Positions 1-10,556 of a stretch of 64,000 bases of DNA are shown piece by piece. Under the pieces are notes generated by a model. It searched no databases and was not told the origin of the DNA. It saw nothing but the letters and a program-made list of their open reading frames with translations. Numbering within the stretch: position 1 is the first letter of the stretch; every line of letters begins with the position of its first letter. The stretch spans positions 5,348,001-5,412,000 of the forward strand of contig NC_133526.1 in NCBI RefSeq assembly GCF_048544455.1, read 5' to 3'. Both the position numbers and the translations under genes were made by a program. Origin of the DNA: Silene latifolia. Lineage: Eukaryota > Streptophyta > Magnoliopsida > Caryophyllales > Caryophyllaceae.

Positions 1-88
1 ATATGAATTTGAAATGTTTTATAGAAGATGTTGCTTCTCTTCAACACACTACAAGTCCTTGAACTTACTAGTAGAGTATAATTAAGTA

Positions 89-283
89 CTCCTTCCTATT
101 CACTATATTCTTCCCTTTTTTTTTGCACAATGAATAAGAAATCGATTTTGGACCACATAAAACACACTACTCCACATGTAATTTAATTTGGACCACACAA
201 ATTAACCCAAAAAAAAAAATAGGGAAGAAAACCCGAATAATCCGAATAAGGAAATAGGGAAGAAAATGGTGAATAAGAGGGAA
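89..283. mobile_element. Stowaway-like MITE
   Basis: The left end CTCCTTCCTATTCAC and the right end, read in reverse as TTCCCTCTTATTCAC, form inverted termini flanked by TA on both sides (87-88 and 284-285). The element is about 195 bp with no coding potential. Stowaway MITEs are mobilised in trans by Tc1/mariner transposases. The assignment rests on the termini and the TA target. Confidence 0.65.
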
Positions 284-693
284 TATTAAAATGTGGTATT
301 TAAATATGAATTAGTATTACTCTCTCTTGAACAAAAAACAGACTTATAAAACTTGCGCAAAAACAGACTTATTATCGTCTCTTGAACAAATATTTGATAA
401 TAAGGAATTAAGGATTTCTGCTTGGACATTGGTTTGCCATAATTGCTTTTGAAACTGGTTTTCTTTGCCAATCAGCTTTATATATTATCCAGATTTGGAT
501 AGTTTGTATATTAACTGCACTCCAGAGAACCACAACCATTCTCCAGTTGCTCAGAAGAGGCTCTTGATTAAACCTGCAGAGGGTTTAGATGAATGTGGCC
601 CTACTGCACTTATAATAGACAGGCCTGTTTTGGTAGACTCGTGATGATGAAGGCGGTTCATCTTTTATTTCTCAATGAATGAAACCTCGACGG

Positions 694-2071
694 CATGGTT
701 TTAAATCTCGTATCGGTCGTAGTGCGGTACCGGTATAACCGGTCCTTAATCAGCCGTCGCGGATGGATTGCGGTGAATCTCGGTGATTCTAGGGCGATAT
801 CTAGTATCGGTAGAGTGAAAATCCGATACAACTCTATTGGAGATCATGCCAGCTTGCTGTCAAATGCTGCCAAGACATCACTGCCAACGTGAGATGTTGA
901 TGACTGGACAGTGACTCAGCACAGTTGACTAACCATAACAGAATTGACCGGCTGTAACAGAATTCTGTTACATATCATAACAGAATTCCTAACCACTCAT
1001 TACATCAACAAATATCTAGATATTTCCATGTATAGATTTCCTTGTGTATATATATACTGTACAGCTAACTCTTGTAATTATTCGTTCATCGGTTTTTCTA
1101 ACGCGTGCCCTAAGGGCACACGTTAATAATACCTTATCTATCTAATTTCCACCTATAATTAACTACTTTGTAATTAGTTTAGGAAACTTTAAAATATTTT
1201 ACATAATTAACTTATTCCATATTTTCCCATCACCAATTATCTACCTTTTATATTCATATTAATTATATTTCTCTTCTCTTGTACGTAAATGATTTTTCAT
1301 TTCCATTAAACTAAAATTGTTCATCCTCATCTTCCTAGTTTTGATTTTTTTGGTTACATCTTCTTAGTTTTGATATGAGTGTGCAAATATGGCTAACTTT
1401 AGGCGGTGGATATTGAACACGCTATGCCTTTTCCAAATGATTTTCTGTTAGTTTCGGTGCCGTAAATTTTCAAGAAAACAATTGTCGATTGGTGTACGTT
1501 GTGATTTGTGAAATGACGAATAAATAATTACAGTGATACCAGATGATTTCTTGATCGATCTACACACTAAACAAGTAGTCGAATAAAATTTCCCTATCCA
1601 ATTCCGAATTGTCAAGTCTTCTTATCCGAGAAAGGGTGCGTGTTGGAGCAGATCGGTGCCCGATATACAACTAGATGGCGTCGTCCCTGGCTCTTATGGC
1701 TTCTTGCTACAGTGCTAATTATGAATATTGGGATGTAAAATCATTATCAAATGGAAAGAGAATAATTATGGAAAGGAAGTGAGAGAAAATAAAACGTAAA
1801 TAAGGTAACTTTTTAAAAGTTTCCTAAACTAATTAGGAGTAGTTATTTATAGGTGGAAACTAGATAGATAAGGTATTATTAACGTGTGCCCTTAGGGCAC
1901 GCGTTAGAAAAACCGTTCATTCATAATACATAATACAATCTCACTTTTATTTACGTTTTTCTCCAAACATTTTACTGAATTTCTTCCTCATTATCAAGCT
2001 TTATTCTTCACCATTAATGGCGTCCATGAAGCTCATCATGTTTTCAAACTCGGCCGAGATTTAAAACCATG
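694..2071. mobile_element. hAT-like non-autonomous element carrying a nested element
   Basis: Inverted termini CATGGTTTTAAATCTCG (694) and CGAGATTTAAAACCATG (ending 2071) match over 17 bp. The flanking octamers CTCGACGG (686-693) and CTTGACAG (2072-2079) agree at 6 of 8 positions, as expected for an old 8-bp hAT target duplication. No transposase is visible. An open frame at 695-892 covers the terminus and is not taken as a gene. Without the nested 824-bp element the body is about 550 bp. Confidence 0.6.
1091..1914. mobile_element. TIR element with palindromic termini, nested in the hAT-like element
   Basis: Near-perfect inverted repeats of roughly 110 bp run from 1091 rightward and from 1914 leftward. 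Each outer end holds a palindrome, GTGCCCTAAGGGCAC. The flanks CGTTCAT (1083-1089) and CGTTCAT (1914-1920) suggest a target duplication of about 7-9 bp, overlapping the last base of the element. That size and the long termini fit a Mutator-like (foldback) non-autonomous element. No ORF belongs to it. A separate terminus of the same family is at 48222-48256. Confidence 0.65.
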
Positions 2072-2290
2072 CTTGACAGTTTCATGAGCTACTTTTTTTA
2101 AAATGTCACTCTTATTCACCCATTTCTTCCCTCTTTCCTTATTTTCTTTATTCAGGTTTTCTTCTCTCTTTCTCGATACAATTGTTGAACATATTTTTGA
2201 GCTTGACCCGTCTTCATTAAAAAGAGAAATAGTGCACTTTCCAAGCCCAAAAATGCTATTCTGATCAACAATTGTTATCCTATAGTTGAC

Positions 2291-2466
2291 CGGTTTATGA
2301 AACGTACTATCTCTCGATTGAGAGTAATATTGGACGCATTCTACCCCAATTGTTATCCTAAAATTGACCGGTTTTGTTGTTATAAAATTAAATAGCTTTA
2401 TTTATCATTTAGTTATAAATTAGTCGGTTAATAACAATAATAATTACAATATAATAAGGGGCGGCC
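2291..2466 (+). repeat. Segmental direct duplication, copy 1 (interrupted)
   Basis: This segment recurs at 3347-3519 with few differences, including the shared stretch beginning CGGTTTATGAAACGTACTA. Copy 1 continues after the solo LTR, from 3010 to about 3270, and that part is interrupted again by a MITE at 3052. The offset between copies is about 1056 bp. Confidence 0.8.
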
Positions 2467-3009
2467 TGTAACAGCCCTAAATTTTCACGTCCAAAACGAT
2501 AAACTAAAGATCTTTTGCTTTCGAATAATTCAAAACTTATACTCCCTCCTATTCTCTATTTTCTTCCCTATTTCCTAAAACGGATTATTCAGGTTTTCTT
2601 CCCCTTTCCTTTTTTGGAAACTTTTTAATCTTATTTTATTCATTCCTCTCTCCTATCACCAAACCCCACCCAACTCACAATTCTTTATTTAATTCCTAAT
2701 TATTCATTTCTCTCTCCTATCACCAAACCCCACCCAACTCACAATTCCTTATTTTATTCATTCTTCTCTCCTATCATCAAACCCCACCCAACTCACAATT
2801 CATATTTTATTATCCTCCTTAATATTTGTGCCCCAACCAAAGAGGAAGAAAAAGAAGAATAGGAGGGAGTATATTTTAGGAAACCAAAACAAGTTACTTT
2901 CTTTTCATAATAAAACGTAAAATTACCATCTCCACCATAAACGTCTCCAGACCTAACTAAAAAATAAGTTACACCATATAAATAATATCGAAAATGATGG
3001 GAAGTTACA
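2467..3009. mobile_element. Solo LTR (LTR retroelement fossil)
   Basis: The segment begins TGTAACAGCC and ends GTTACA, so it has TG...CA termini. It is flanked by a 5-bp duplication CGGCC (2462-2466 and 3010-3014). The paralogous segment at about 3514-3524 reads straight through as an empty site. Minus the nested Stowaway, the LTR is about 213 bp. No internal retroelement region is present, so it is a solo LTR. The family cannot be assigned from so short an LTR. Confidence 0.7.
2542..2869. mobile_element. Stowaway MITE nested in the solo LTR
   Basis: Termini CTCCCTCCTATTCTCTATTT and its inverse at the right end (GAATAGGAGGGAG) are bounded by TA at 2540-2541 and 2870-2871. The interior holds short direct repeats of a CACCAAACCCCACCCAACTC unit. 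The element is 328 bp. It is younger than the LTR it interrupts. Confidence 0.8.
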
Positions 3010-3051
3010 CGGCCAATGATATTTGAAAGTTCTATTCTAAGTTTTATATAG

Positions 3052-3252
3052 CACAAATTCTTGTTTGTGACGGCACATATCCGTCACTCTTGAGTGACGG
3101 ATACCATTTTACCTCACAAAGTACCCACTTTTTCTCTCTCTGCAATACTATTCATGTGGTCCCTTTTCTCCACTAACCCATTTTATTACCATTTTAACTC
3201 ATAAAATATCCGCCACAAATGGTAACCCGTCACAAGGGAGACCAATTAATTG
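3052..3252. mobile_element. Mutator-like MITE, copy A
   Basis: The 201-bp element is flanked by the 9-bp target duplication TTTATATAG (3043-3051 and 3253-3261). Termini are CACAAATTCTTGTTTGTGAC on the left and, read in reverse, CAATTAATTGGTCTCCCTTG on the right. Three more copies occur at 14346, 39241 and 53456, each with its own 9-bp duplication. Confidence 0.8.
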
Positions 3253-3346
3253 TTTATATAGAGGCTCAAAATAATTGCTTTTAGGATGTAAACTCAAAAA
3301 AGTTATTCTTATCAACAATTGCTTTTAGGATGTATGTAAACTCAAT

Positions 3347-3565
3347 CGGTTTATGAAACGTACTATCTCTCGATTGAGAGTAATATTAGACGCATTCTAC
3401 CCCAATTGTTATCATATAGTTGACCGGTTTTGTTGTTATAAAATTAAATAGCTTTATTTATCATTTAGTTATAAATTAGTCGGTAAATCACAATAAGTAC
3501 AATATAATAAGGGGTGGCCAATGATGTTTGGAGGTTCTATTCTAAGTTTCATATAGAGGCTGAAA
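3347..3565 (+). repeat. Segmental direct duplication, copy 2 (uninterrupted)
   Basis: This is the second copy of 2291-2466 plus 3010-3270. It reads continuously through both the solo LTR site (GGGGTGGCCAATGATG) and the MITE A site, so it preserves the pre-insertion state. Confidence 0.8.
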
Positions 3566-4532
3566 ATGATTTGATTTTGAAAAATTATTAGTTCATTTTG
3601 TTATTTATTTTCACCATCTTGATTTTATTTGTATTTCTGTTTTTACAATTTAAAACTTGTCATATATTCTCTTCATTGTAACTTTTATTTACAGAATGTA
3701 TAAGTCTAAATTACCCAAAAGTTTTTAAAATGATAACTAATAGTGTATTAAATAGTTGACTAATTAACCAAGTGGTGTTAGTCCAGTGGTAGCTGAGTTA
3801 AACCTTGAAACTTTTGGACTTAAAAGAAGAAGTTTTAACTTCTTGAAAATTGCTTGTTTAGCCTAGCTTGTGCTTATTTAGTGGGAGAACAGTCAGAACA
3901 CTTCCAAAAGTTGGGCCAAACAACACCTAATATTTCTTTCAATGTAAATACATAAATCTTTACAATTTCTTCATTACACTTATATAATTTATTAGATGTA
4001 CAAACATGTTAATTGTTTAACATACACAAATATAATATAATATATTTTGAAAACTATGTAATGAGAAATCAATTAAGATTGTTTCAAAAGATACAATATC
4101 CATAATATGCATATTCTATAAAATTAGATAATCGTCTAATTAAAAGTTAAATTTGATAAAATTAAGTAACATAATTATTTAGTGCATAAATGACTATGTT
4201 TATGTGAAAATAATTGCAGTAACATTGGATATAGCAAATATGATAGTAATCACTTATAAAACTAATAAAAATAAAAATAATAGCAGCGGGAGTAATAAAA
4301 GTAATAGTAATAAACAACAGAGTATTGAAATTAACATTATTAAATACGGAAGTAGTGAAATAAACGATAATGACGGCGGGAGTAGTGAAAGTAATAGTAG
4401 TCACAACAAATACAATGATATGGAAGTAACAACAGAAACAACGCATAAGATTTGAAAAATTAGTTTACCATTCTATTTATTAAAAATATTTTATTTATTT
4501 AAATATATGAGTGATAAAATTAATGGGAATAA

Positions 4533-5289
4533 ATTAGTGAAAAATTAGGAAGTTGTGTAAGATCGGAGATCTTATGATGGCTGGTTATGTGGGTGTGTGG
4601 TGGCTGCAACCTCAACAGGATTATACCATTGCCAGTGGGTATGATTGGTTGAGCCCTCCCATGGTGAAAGTGAATTATATTGGGATCATTTTGTATGGGT
4701 CAAGGAAGCTCTTCCTAAGCATAGCTTCATAGGATGGCTTGTGATGCATGAGCGTTTGCTTACAAGGGATAGGTTGAAGAAAATGGGGATCATTATGGAT
4801 GACATATGCATTCTGTGTGATGCTGCTCCTGAGTGTCACTCTCACCTTTTCTTCAACTGCACTTTCAGTCAGAGATGCCTTCAGTTGTTGTCCCAAAGTC
4901 TAGGTTGCCATCTTCCTAGACACAGTTGGACTGCCTGGTGGCTTAGTATGAAGTTCCAGTCCGAGAGTTTGAGAAATTCGATAGCTGCACATCTCTTGGC
5001 CTTAATCTACTCTATTTGGTGGTGCAGAAATAAATGCAGACTTGAAGGTTATCTGCTACGTCCTGAAACTGTGGTTGCATCACTACTTCATGGCAGGTTG
5101 CTTCCTTCCTTCAGTGTAGTTGTTTGGTCTTGTTGTAATTTTGTTATGTTCCTACTGCTTTTATCGCTTATGCTCTGCAAGTAGGTCGAAGAGTTGTAAT
5201 GTTGAAGTGGGCTTTGTTAGCTTATCGTACTTGAATGATTGTATTTTTGGTTAACTTTATTAATATAACTTTACTTTTTTACCAAAAAA
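4533..5289 (+). mobile_element. LINE (L1-type) 5'-truncated 3' fragment
   Basis: The fragment is flanked by a perfect 17-bp duplication, AAAATTAATGGGAATAA (4516-4532 and 5290-5306). It ends in an A-tract after an AT-rich 3' tail, the hallmark of target-primed reverse transcription. It codes for the extreme C-terminal part of a LINE ORF2. It inserted into a Helitron. The sharp duplication suggests a relatively recent event. Confidence 0.85.
4645..5184 (+). pseudogene. LINE ORF2 C-terminal fragment (zf-RVT domain)
   Basis: The 179-codon frame shows the zinc-binding region found after reverse transcriptase in plant L1 elements (zf-RVT family): a WLVMHERLLTRDRL segment, then CILCDAAPE, CHSHLFFNC with spaced Cys/His. 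The text just upstream (about 4610-4660), encoding an ASGYDWLSPP-like stretch typical of the family, is in another frame, so there is at least one frameshift. Reverse transcriptase and endonuclease are absent by 5' truncation. It cannot retrotranspose by itself. Confidence 0.8.
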
Positions 5290-5779
5290 AAAATTAATGG
5301 GAATAATTTTAACTCTAAAAATAGCGTGAGCAGTCAAACAAACAACAATATCCGGAGGAGTAATGAATGTAATACTAGTACACAAAAACTCTAGAGAGAC
5401 GGTCTCTCGATAGCGTTATTGAGAGATCTCTCACATGATGGAGTGAGGTAATAATATTAACCGTGAGAGTAGTGAATTTGACTCATAATTCGTTGATAAA
5501 TTTTACATTATATAAATGGTAAACGTATGAGTTAAGCAAGTTTAACATAGTTGTATTCTTATAAAATAAAATTTGACGATAAATAAAGATAGCCCAAGCG
5601 GATCCGGGCACGAAACCTAGTTTTTATTCTATAGTCGAACCGGTTTAGACGTTATATCATTAAAAAGCTCGAGTTATCATTTATTTATAAATTAGCCATT
5701 TAATGACCATCATAGATATGATATTTGATTCATTTTAATTTTAAGAAATATCGATTGCTTGTTGAACCACGTGAAGTTC

Positions 5780-5862
5780 AACTGTGGCACAATTAGTTCA
5801 AATTCTTTCAGAAGCGAATGCGGGTTCTGGTACCGCTATTTGGAGGTTCGAATCCTTTAAAA
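5780..5862 (+). repeat. Possible tRNA-derived SINE head
   Basis: A perfect pol III B-box, GGTTCGAATCC, lies near 5846, with an A-box-like TGGCACAATTAGTT about 60 bp upstream. That spacing would fit a SINE head derived from a tRNA with a long variable arm. No clear 3' tail or target duplication was found, and the sequence does not fold cleanly as a tRNA gene. Confidence 0.3.
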
Positions 5863-5985
5863 CCAGACCTAAAACTCAAAGTAAAAAAAATGGGCCAAAG
5901 AGGCTTCTTACTACACAAAAGTCTACTCCTACATCTATATATAAACGCTGGAAAGGCAAAGGGTTGAGCCTTGGCATAACAAATA

Positions 5986-6243
5986 CTCCCTCCATACCAG
6001 ACCAATGGTAACATTGACTTTTTCACACTTGGCGAGACACGTTTTGCAACCTAAATATCTTTTGTTACACATTATTAAAAATTATAAAATTTTGATATTC
6101 TTATAGCATTCATGGCGATAAATCAAACAAGATCTCACATGACTATATTTTGTCTTATAGATTAAGAATAATATCGAAGATTCCCTACGACCATGAATAG
6201 TGGCAAAACGGTCAATGTTACCATTGGTCTGGTATGGAGAGAG
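5986..6243. mobile_element. Stowaway MITE
   Basis: The inverted termini extend about 34 bp (CTCCCTCCATACCAGACCAA and its inverse) with TA on both sides (5984-5985, 6244-6245). The length is 258 bp. A related copy with an internal insertion is at 53668-53997. The two share the CATGAATAGTG and TATTTTGTCTTATA interior. Confidence 0.85.
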
Positions 6244-6677
6244 TAATGAAAAAGACTCATGGAAAACTGGAGCATTTTCTGCATCGATGGATGAAGAATC
6301 GCGATGGGCTTTATCTAGACTGAGAATGGACCAATTATTAAATCTTGGACACAATATAACATCATTTTTGTAAATTAGACACTGATTTTGTTTTTTACGT
6401 CTTGTTGGAAAATAAAGCGAAGACAAGCAGTTGCCAATTGGGCTCCATTAAAGACGGTGAGAAGACGAGTTGACTAAAGCTGAAACATTTGGGCCAAAAC
6501 CCCAAATTTGAGTCCTCATCCACCTTGCCAATGCGGCCAATTCCCTGTATTGTCCATGATTTGCAAGACATGCTGAAGTTCAGTTAATATAGGAGGGCAG
6601 TTTTGTAATTTCAGTTGCTTGGTTTCATGGATGAAGACCTGAAGACAACATAAAAAGTACTTTACTCCGTAGGCATC

Positions 6678-6790
6678 TAACCCGGTTTAGTCTTGAGACG
6701 GATATCTGTCTTAAATGAAGTACTTGTTATTGAGTTATTATTCAACCCGTTTTAGCCTTAAGACGAATATCCGTCTTAAATGAAGTACTC
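6678..6790 (+). repeat. Two-copy direct repeat
   Basis: Two units starting AACCCG and ending CTTAAATGAAGTACT lie at about 6680-6724 and 6748-6790. Each contains an AGACGGATATCTGTCTTA-type inverted motif. They recall the ends of the Mutator-like MITEs but are not bounded. The rest of 6246-7040 holds no recognisable gene. Confidence 0.5.
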
Positions 6791-7041
6791 AACTGGGTAG
6801 CTCATTTTATTACAACACAAATTAGAAAAGAAAGTGGAAACAGAGGATAGTAATGTAGTAGTATGCAGTAACACATTCCAGATTTCCAGATGAAATCTTC
6901 CTACTTTTTCTTCCTTCTTTCTCCCTTTTGTTAAATCTAGATTCAATTTAGTCACTCGATTTAGTTACAAGTTTTAATCTTTCCGTAATCAACGCTCTAT
7001 CTACATTAATCCAAGAGATACAATTTATTCAAGCTTGGTAT

Positions 7042-7043
<2 letters not shown>

Positions 7044-7100
<57 letters not shown>
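7044..7100 (+). repeat. (CT)n microsatellite
   Basis: An uninterrupted run of CT dinucleotides, 57 bp long. Plant (CT)n tracts often lie in promoters or 5' UTRs. This one is about 900 bp upstream of the PCNA-like ORF. Confidence 0.95.
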
Positions 7101-7103
<3 letters not shown>

Positions 7104-7109
7104 CCTCTT

Positions 7110-7570
7110 TAGTTTATGCTAATTTTATCAAAGTTTACAACTTTATTGTGTTTATTTATGTTAAAGTTGACATCTTTATCGTTTAATACGATTATTGTGA
7201 TAATGTAGTTTATGTGACTATGTCATCTAATTTCTCGTTCTTATTTGGTAGTAATCATGCTAATTTATCTTAAAGTCGACAACTTTATTGTGTTTTTATG
7301 TTAAAGTTGACATCTTTATCGTTTATTACGATTATTAACATGTTTTTATGGTATATTTATGTGCTTATGTGTGTGTAACTACTAGTTAGTAGTATGGATA
7401 GTGATGATGTAGTGTATTTAGTTCATGTCATGTAATTTCTTGTTCTTATTTGGTAGTACACAGGCTAATTTATGTTAAACTTGACATCTTTATCGTGTTT
7501 TTATGTTAAAGTTGACATCTTTATCGTGTTTTTTACGTTAAAGCCGACATCTTTATCGTTTAATACCGTT
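7110..7570 (+). repeat. Degenerate tandem repeat with GTTGACATCTTTATCG core
   Basis: The word TTATGTTAAAGTTGACATC followed by TTTATCGTTTAATACG recurs at about 7155, 7290, 7475, 7505 and 7535 with small changes, separated by related AT-rich spacers. It appears to be an old imperfect tandem array. No protein frame spans it. The stretch 7570-8003 has no recognisable feature. Confidence 0.6.
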
Positions 7571-8003
7571 TAGTAATATTGTCATTAGTAGTAACAATGT
7601 AGCTTAGGTAGGTAGGGATAATGGGTAATCATATAAAGCTAAGTTCTTAAGGTTGGGTTTTACCATATAAGTCAATAACATGTGATTAATCGTTTGATAA
7701 TCTTATAAAATGTAGCTAAAACAAAATACGGAGAATAGTTGTCACAAAATAGTAAGGAAATATGTGATTAATCGTTTGGTAATCTTAAACGAAATGGCGT
7801 ATCCATGAAATTATCGCTTCAAATGAGAAAATACGCCATAATATAAATGCTAATAATTTGACAACCATAGAATGCATAATTTGGAAGTATGTTATAAAAT
7901 TGTTGCTTTAACTAATAACCTGTATTAAAAGTCGTTAGCAAACTTTAATTTAATAATTTAATTCATTTTTAAAATTTATGGCTACTGTTCAGTTTGTCCA
8001 AAA

Positions 8004-8802
8004 ATGGAGGAGGCCTTCAGCTTATCAGTTACACCCGCAATGAACCTCATACTCGCCATTAATGCATTGGTAGAGGTTGATTTTAACTCACCAAGAATAG
8101 CAAGAATTGATGTGGGAGAAAGGGGATTTGAGATCACTGTCTACGATAACCGTGTTGATGATGGAATTCCCACAGAAATTTTCAAGTCAGTATCATTCGA
8201 TGCCGCTTCTATGACAGAGTTTAATTGCCAAATTCCTCTCTCTCAGATGATAGAACTTGATGAAATCATACGGTTGTTGGATCCCGTTGATTATCATGGT
8301 AGTGTTAGAATTTTCAGCGCCGATGGCACAATGTTATCAGTTGCTAGTCTCGATTCTCATGGTAAATTATTTCTCTGTTCTTACTTTTTCAATTGCAACT
8401 CTTGGTTTGCATCATTCATAAGTCTGCATCATTACTTACTTTACATAGTCTAATTTTTTCAGACCATATGAATCACTGTTATCTGGTTTGGATATGAATA
8501 GGATGAGAAATAAAACCGTCTGCTTTCAAAACCCAGAAAATAGATTTTTGTCCAAGTTTGGTTCTGAACCGATTTATTGAGAGATAAACAAAGTTGTGTT
8601 CGGGAATCGCTCAACTATGAGAAGGCACCTCGAGGGGAATAGCTCAAGGTCTTACATTGTAAGAGATCCAGACGACTATATTATGTTGAGGAACTCGCTT
8701 GAAGGCTTTGGAGAATTCATCTTTCTCCAGAAGTTGAATGAGAGCTTCTTCATCAACCCACCTCCACCGTCATTTCTCGAGAACTTTTCCCCAAGAACTT
8801 AA
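8004..8802 (+). pseudogene. PCNA-like (sliding clamp N-domain) gene, probably decaying
   Basis: The first exon (8004-8361, 119 codons) resembles the N-terminal domain of PCNA in order and spacing: helix with AINALVEVDF, strand ERGFEITVYD (compare ATGFSLQAMD in PCNA), then IFKSVSF, then IPLSQMIELDEIIRLL and SVRIFSADG (compare ITIKADDG). A good intron follows (GTAAAT at 8362, AG at 8461-8462, 101 nt). Splicing it gives only 11 more codons, a 130-residue product against about 260 for PCNA. In a different phase, 8464-8802 is open for about 113 codons except a TGA at 8578-8580, encoding an unrecognised tail. A one-base frame change plus one stop would explain this, so a pseudogene is favoured. A short lineage-specific protein remains possible. 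The similarity was judged by eye. Confidence 0.45.
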
Positions 8803-9296
8803 AATTTCATTATCACTAAGATTGAAGTCTCAATGTTTTTTGTACTAGAAAACTTACCTTGACTTTGGATCACTTTGAGAATGTCCCAAAATCTCTTGCG
8901 CTACAGTTTTAAGATGTAGATAAGTTGCTTATGAGTTATGATCTTGGAAGTGTTTCGGTAATTGTAATGTACTGATGTTCTGTTTAGGCAATGAACCTGA
9001 GAAAATCTGAAGAAATAGGCATTGAATCTACTGATGTTCTGTTTAGGCAATGTCACAAGGCAGAACACAAATAACATCAATAACTTAACAAGGGTGATTG
9101 TTTCAACTTAAAAAGAGTGTTTAGATTTTATAATATAAGGCAAGACGGTCTTATACAAGACTAACTAAGCTGAGAAAGTAACCTGAGATCTAAAAAAGAT
9201 TAAAAAAAAAAAAAAACAGGAACGTAGTATGTTTTCTTATCCGTGCTATCAGAGATTCAGAGTTTATTACCAATTACGGAGTAGCCGGGTACAACT

Positions 9297-10439
9297 TTAG
9301 GTAATGGATCTATGTAAACGAGAAGATGTAGGAGTAGAAGTTTGAAAAAGGGTTGTTGAAGCAAGGGTTTGAACACACACCCATGGTTTAGCATGACGGG
9401 TGTCCGTGTGGTTGTACCTTATGTCTAGCACATCCAACTTAGTCGTCGAATTATCGTGTAGATTATACCAAGTTGGTTTGTGAAAACACGTTGTTAGCAT
9501 AGCTTGTTCTTTGGGTTTGAAAGCAATTAGCCATTTACGCGACCACCAATTTGGAAAGTCACGGTGACTAAAACCGTGCAGTTTAGTCCATGATTTTGTG
9601 ACACCGTACTCTTTCATGACCCATAACTCTGCAAACGAATCAACCAACATATCCTGTTCACGAACCTGCATATATAGATAAATAAACTTACCCGTAACCA
9701 TTAAATCACATCCACCACTCGGGTATCCATTAATAGTAGGAATTGACATCTCCCCAAATACTTGACTGTGAAGGTCTAAAGTGACAATGCAACCATGTTC
9801 ATGATCGGTATTATTATTGGCAATCCAATGTAGCTTGTTGTTTATGGAGACGCCGGGGCAAAATAATTTGGTTAACCATGACGGAAAATCATTAACGACT
9901 TCCCAATTATGAGTACCCGTACTAAAGACATTAACCACATGCACCCGTTCCTGCAGGCCTTGCAAACAAGTCCGAATATTCACAATCTTATACACGTGCC
10001 CTACATCATCGTACCCAAATCCATACTCTCGAGACACTATGTAAGTATCCAAACGAGGAATTAACGCGTAATCAGTACTCTTTTTGGATAAGGGGTCAAC
10101 CAGAACAAAGCGGCTGTGTGCCAATTCTAAACAAATCAACCCGTTGCAACATCCTACGACCACAGCGGGACCCTTATTCAGTAGGGTACCGTTATTTCTA
10201 GTTTGAGGTACGCTATCAAAACGGGCGTAGACACGAACGTCTAGGCAATGAGGTACGACCAAAATCATGTCGTCCAAGGTAGGAGATTCGAGGGTACGTT
10301 TACGATGGAGGTTAATAAAAGTAAGACCGTTTATCAGACGATACCATTCTTTTGAAACGCACTTGAAGCGTATTAGAGACTTTGCTGGAATCCATGGAAG
10401 TATTTCAAGATGGATTATTTCTTTTGGAAGGAATTCCAT
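9297..10439 (-). CDS. F-box/FBA-type protein
   Basis: A single-exon gene of 380 residues. Residues 1-45 form the F-box (MEFLPKEIIHLEILPWIPAK, then RFKCVSKEWYRLI), which in this family binds SKP1 in an SCF ubiquitin ligase. From about residue 90 there is an F-box-associated (FBA) region with VGCCNGLICLE, EYGFGYDDVGHVYKIVNIR, NVFSTGTHNWEVV and INNKLHWIA motifs, expected to bind an unknown substrate. The start is supported by the paralog at 33418, whose second Met begins the same MEFLPKEI. The upstream AAACCCTACGTCGAC word is shared with that paralog. A Helitron ends about 120 bp upstream of the start codon. The frame is intact. Confidence 0.85.
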   Translation of the reverse strand: MEFLPKEIIHLEILPWIPAKSLIRFKCVSKEWYRLINGLTFINLHRKRTLESPTLDDMILVVPHCLDVRVYARFDSVPQTRNNGTLLNKGPAVVVGCCNGLICLELAHSRFVLVDPLSKKSTDYALIPRLDTYIVSREYGFGYDDVGHVYKIVNIRTCLQGLQERVHVVNVFSTGTHNWEVVNDFPSWLTKLFCPGVSINNKLHWIANNNTDHEHGCIVTLDLHSQVFGEMSIPTINGYPSGGCDLMVTGKFIYLYMQVREQDMLVDSFAELWVMKEYGVTKSWTKLHGFSHRDFPNWWSRKWLIAFKPKEQAMLTTCFHKPTWYNLHDNSTTKLDVLDIRYNHTDTRHAKPWVCVQTLASTTLFQTSTPTSSRLHRSIT

Positions 10440-10556
10440 GGATTTTGTTTTTGTTTTTTGTTTTGAGCTTATTAATTAGGAAGACTATAATTACAATTAG
10501 TATTGTCTTTGCTCCTGTTCCATAGTCGACGTAGGGTTTGTGTCATATAAAGATTA

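Larger units (their letters stand above)
3950..5620 (+). mobile_element. Helitron 3' part, interrupted by a LINE
   Basis: The right end has a stem-loop (AGCCC, loop, GGGC) followed by ACGAAACCTAG and then T, the pattern of a Helitron 3' terminus (CTAG at 5617-5620). The body resembles the reverse complement of the Helitrons at 10557 and 14552, including the GGGAGTAGTGAAA-type short repeats at about 4200-4450 and a shared segment around 3970-4130. The 5' end was not found. A LINE fragment splits it at 4533-5289. The reading frames at 4162-4455 are repeat-derived and not genes. Confidence 0.6.

Noticed and set aside
3775-3900. Text like a SINE head (TTAGTCCAGTGGTAGCTGAG, an A-box-like motif)
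   Set aside because: No convincing B-box, tail or target duplication follows. It may be a decayed SINE but cannot be supported.
4162-4455. Overlapping open frames on both strands
   Set aside because: They come from the short tandem repeats inside the Helitron. Composition is low-complexity and no domain is seen.
8596-8802. Separate small gene starting at 8596
   Set aside because: The first codon is GTG, and the frame is continuous with 8464 apart from one TGA, so it is treated as part of the PCNA-like locus.
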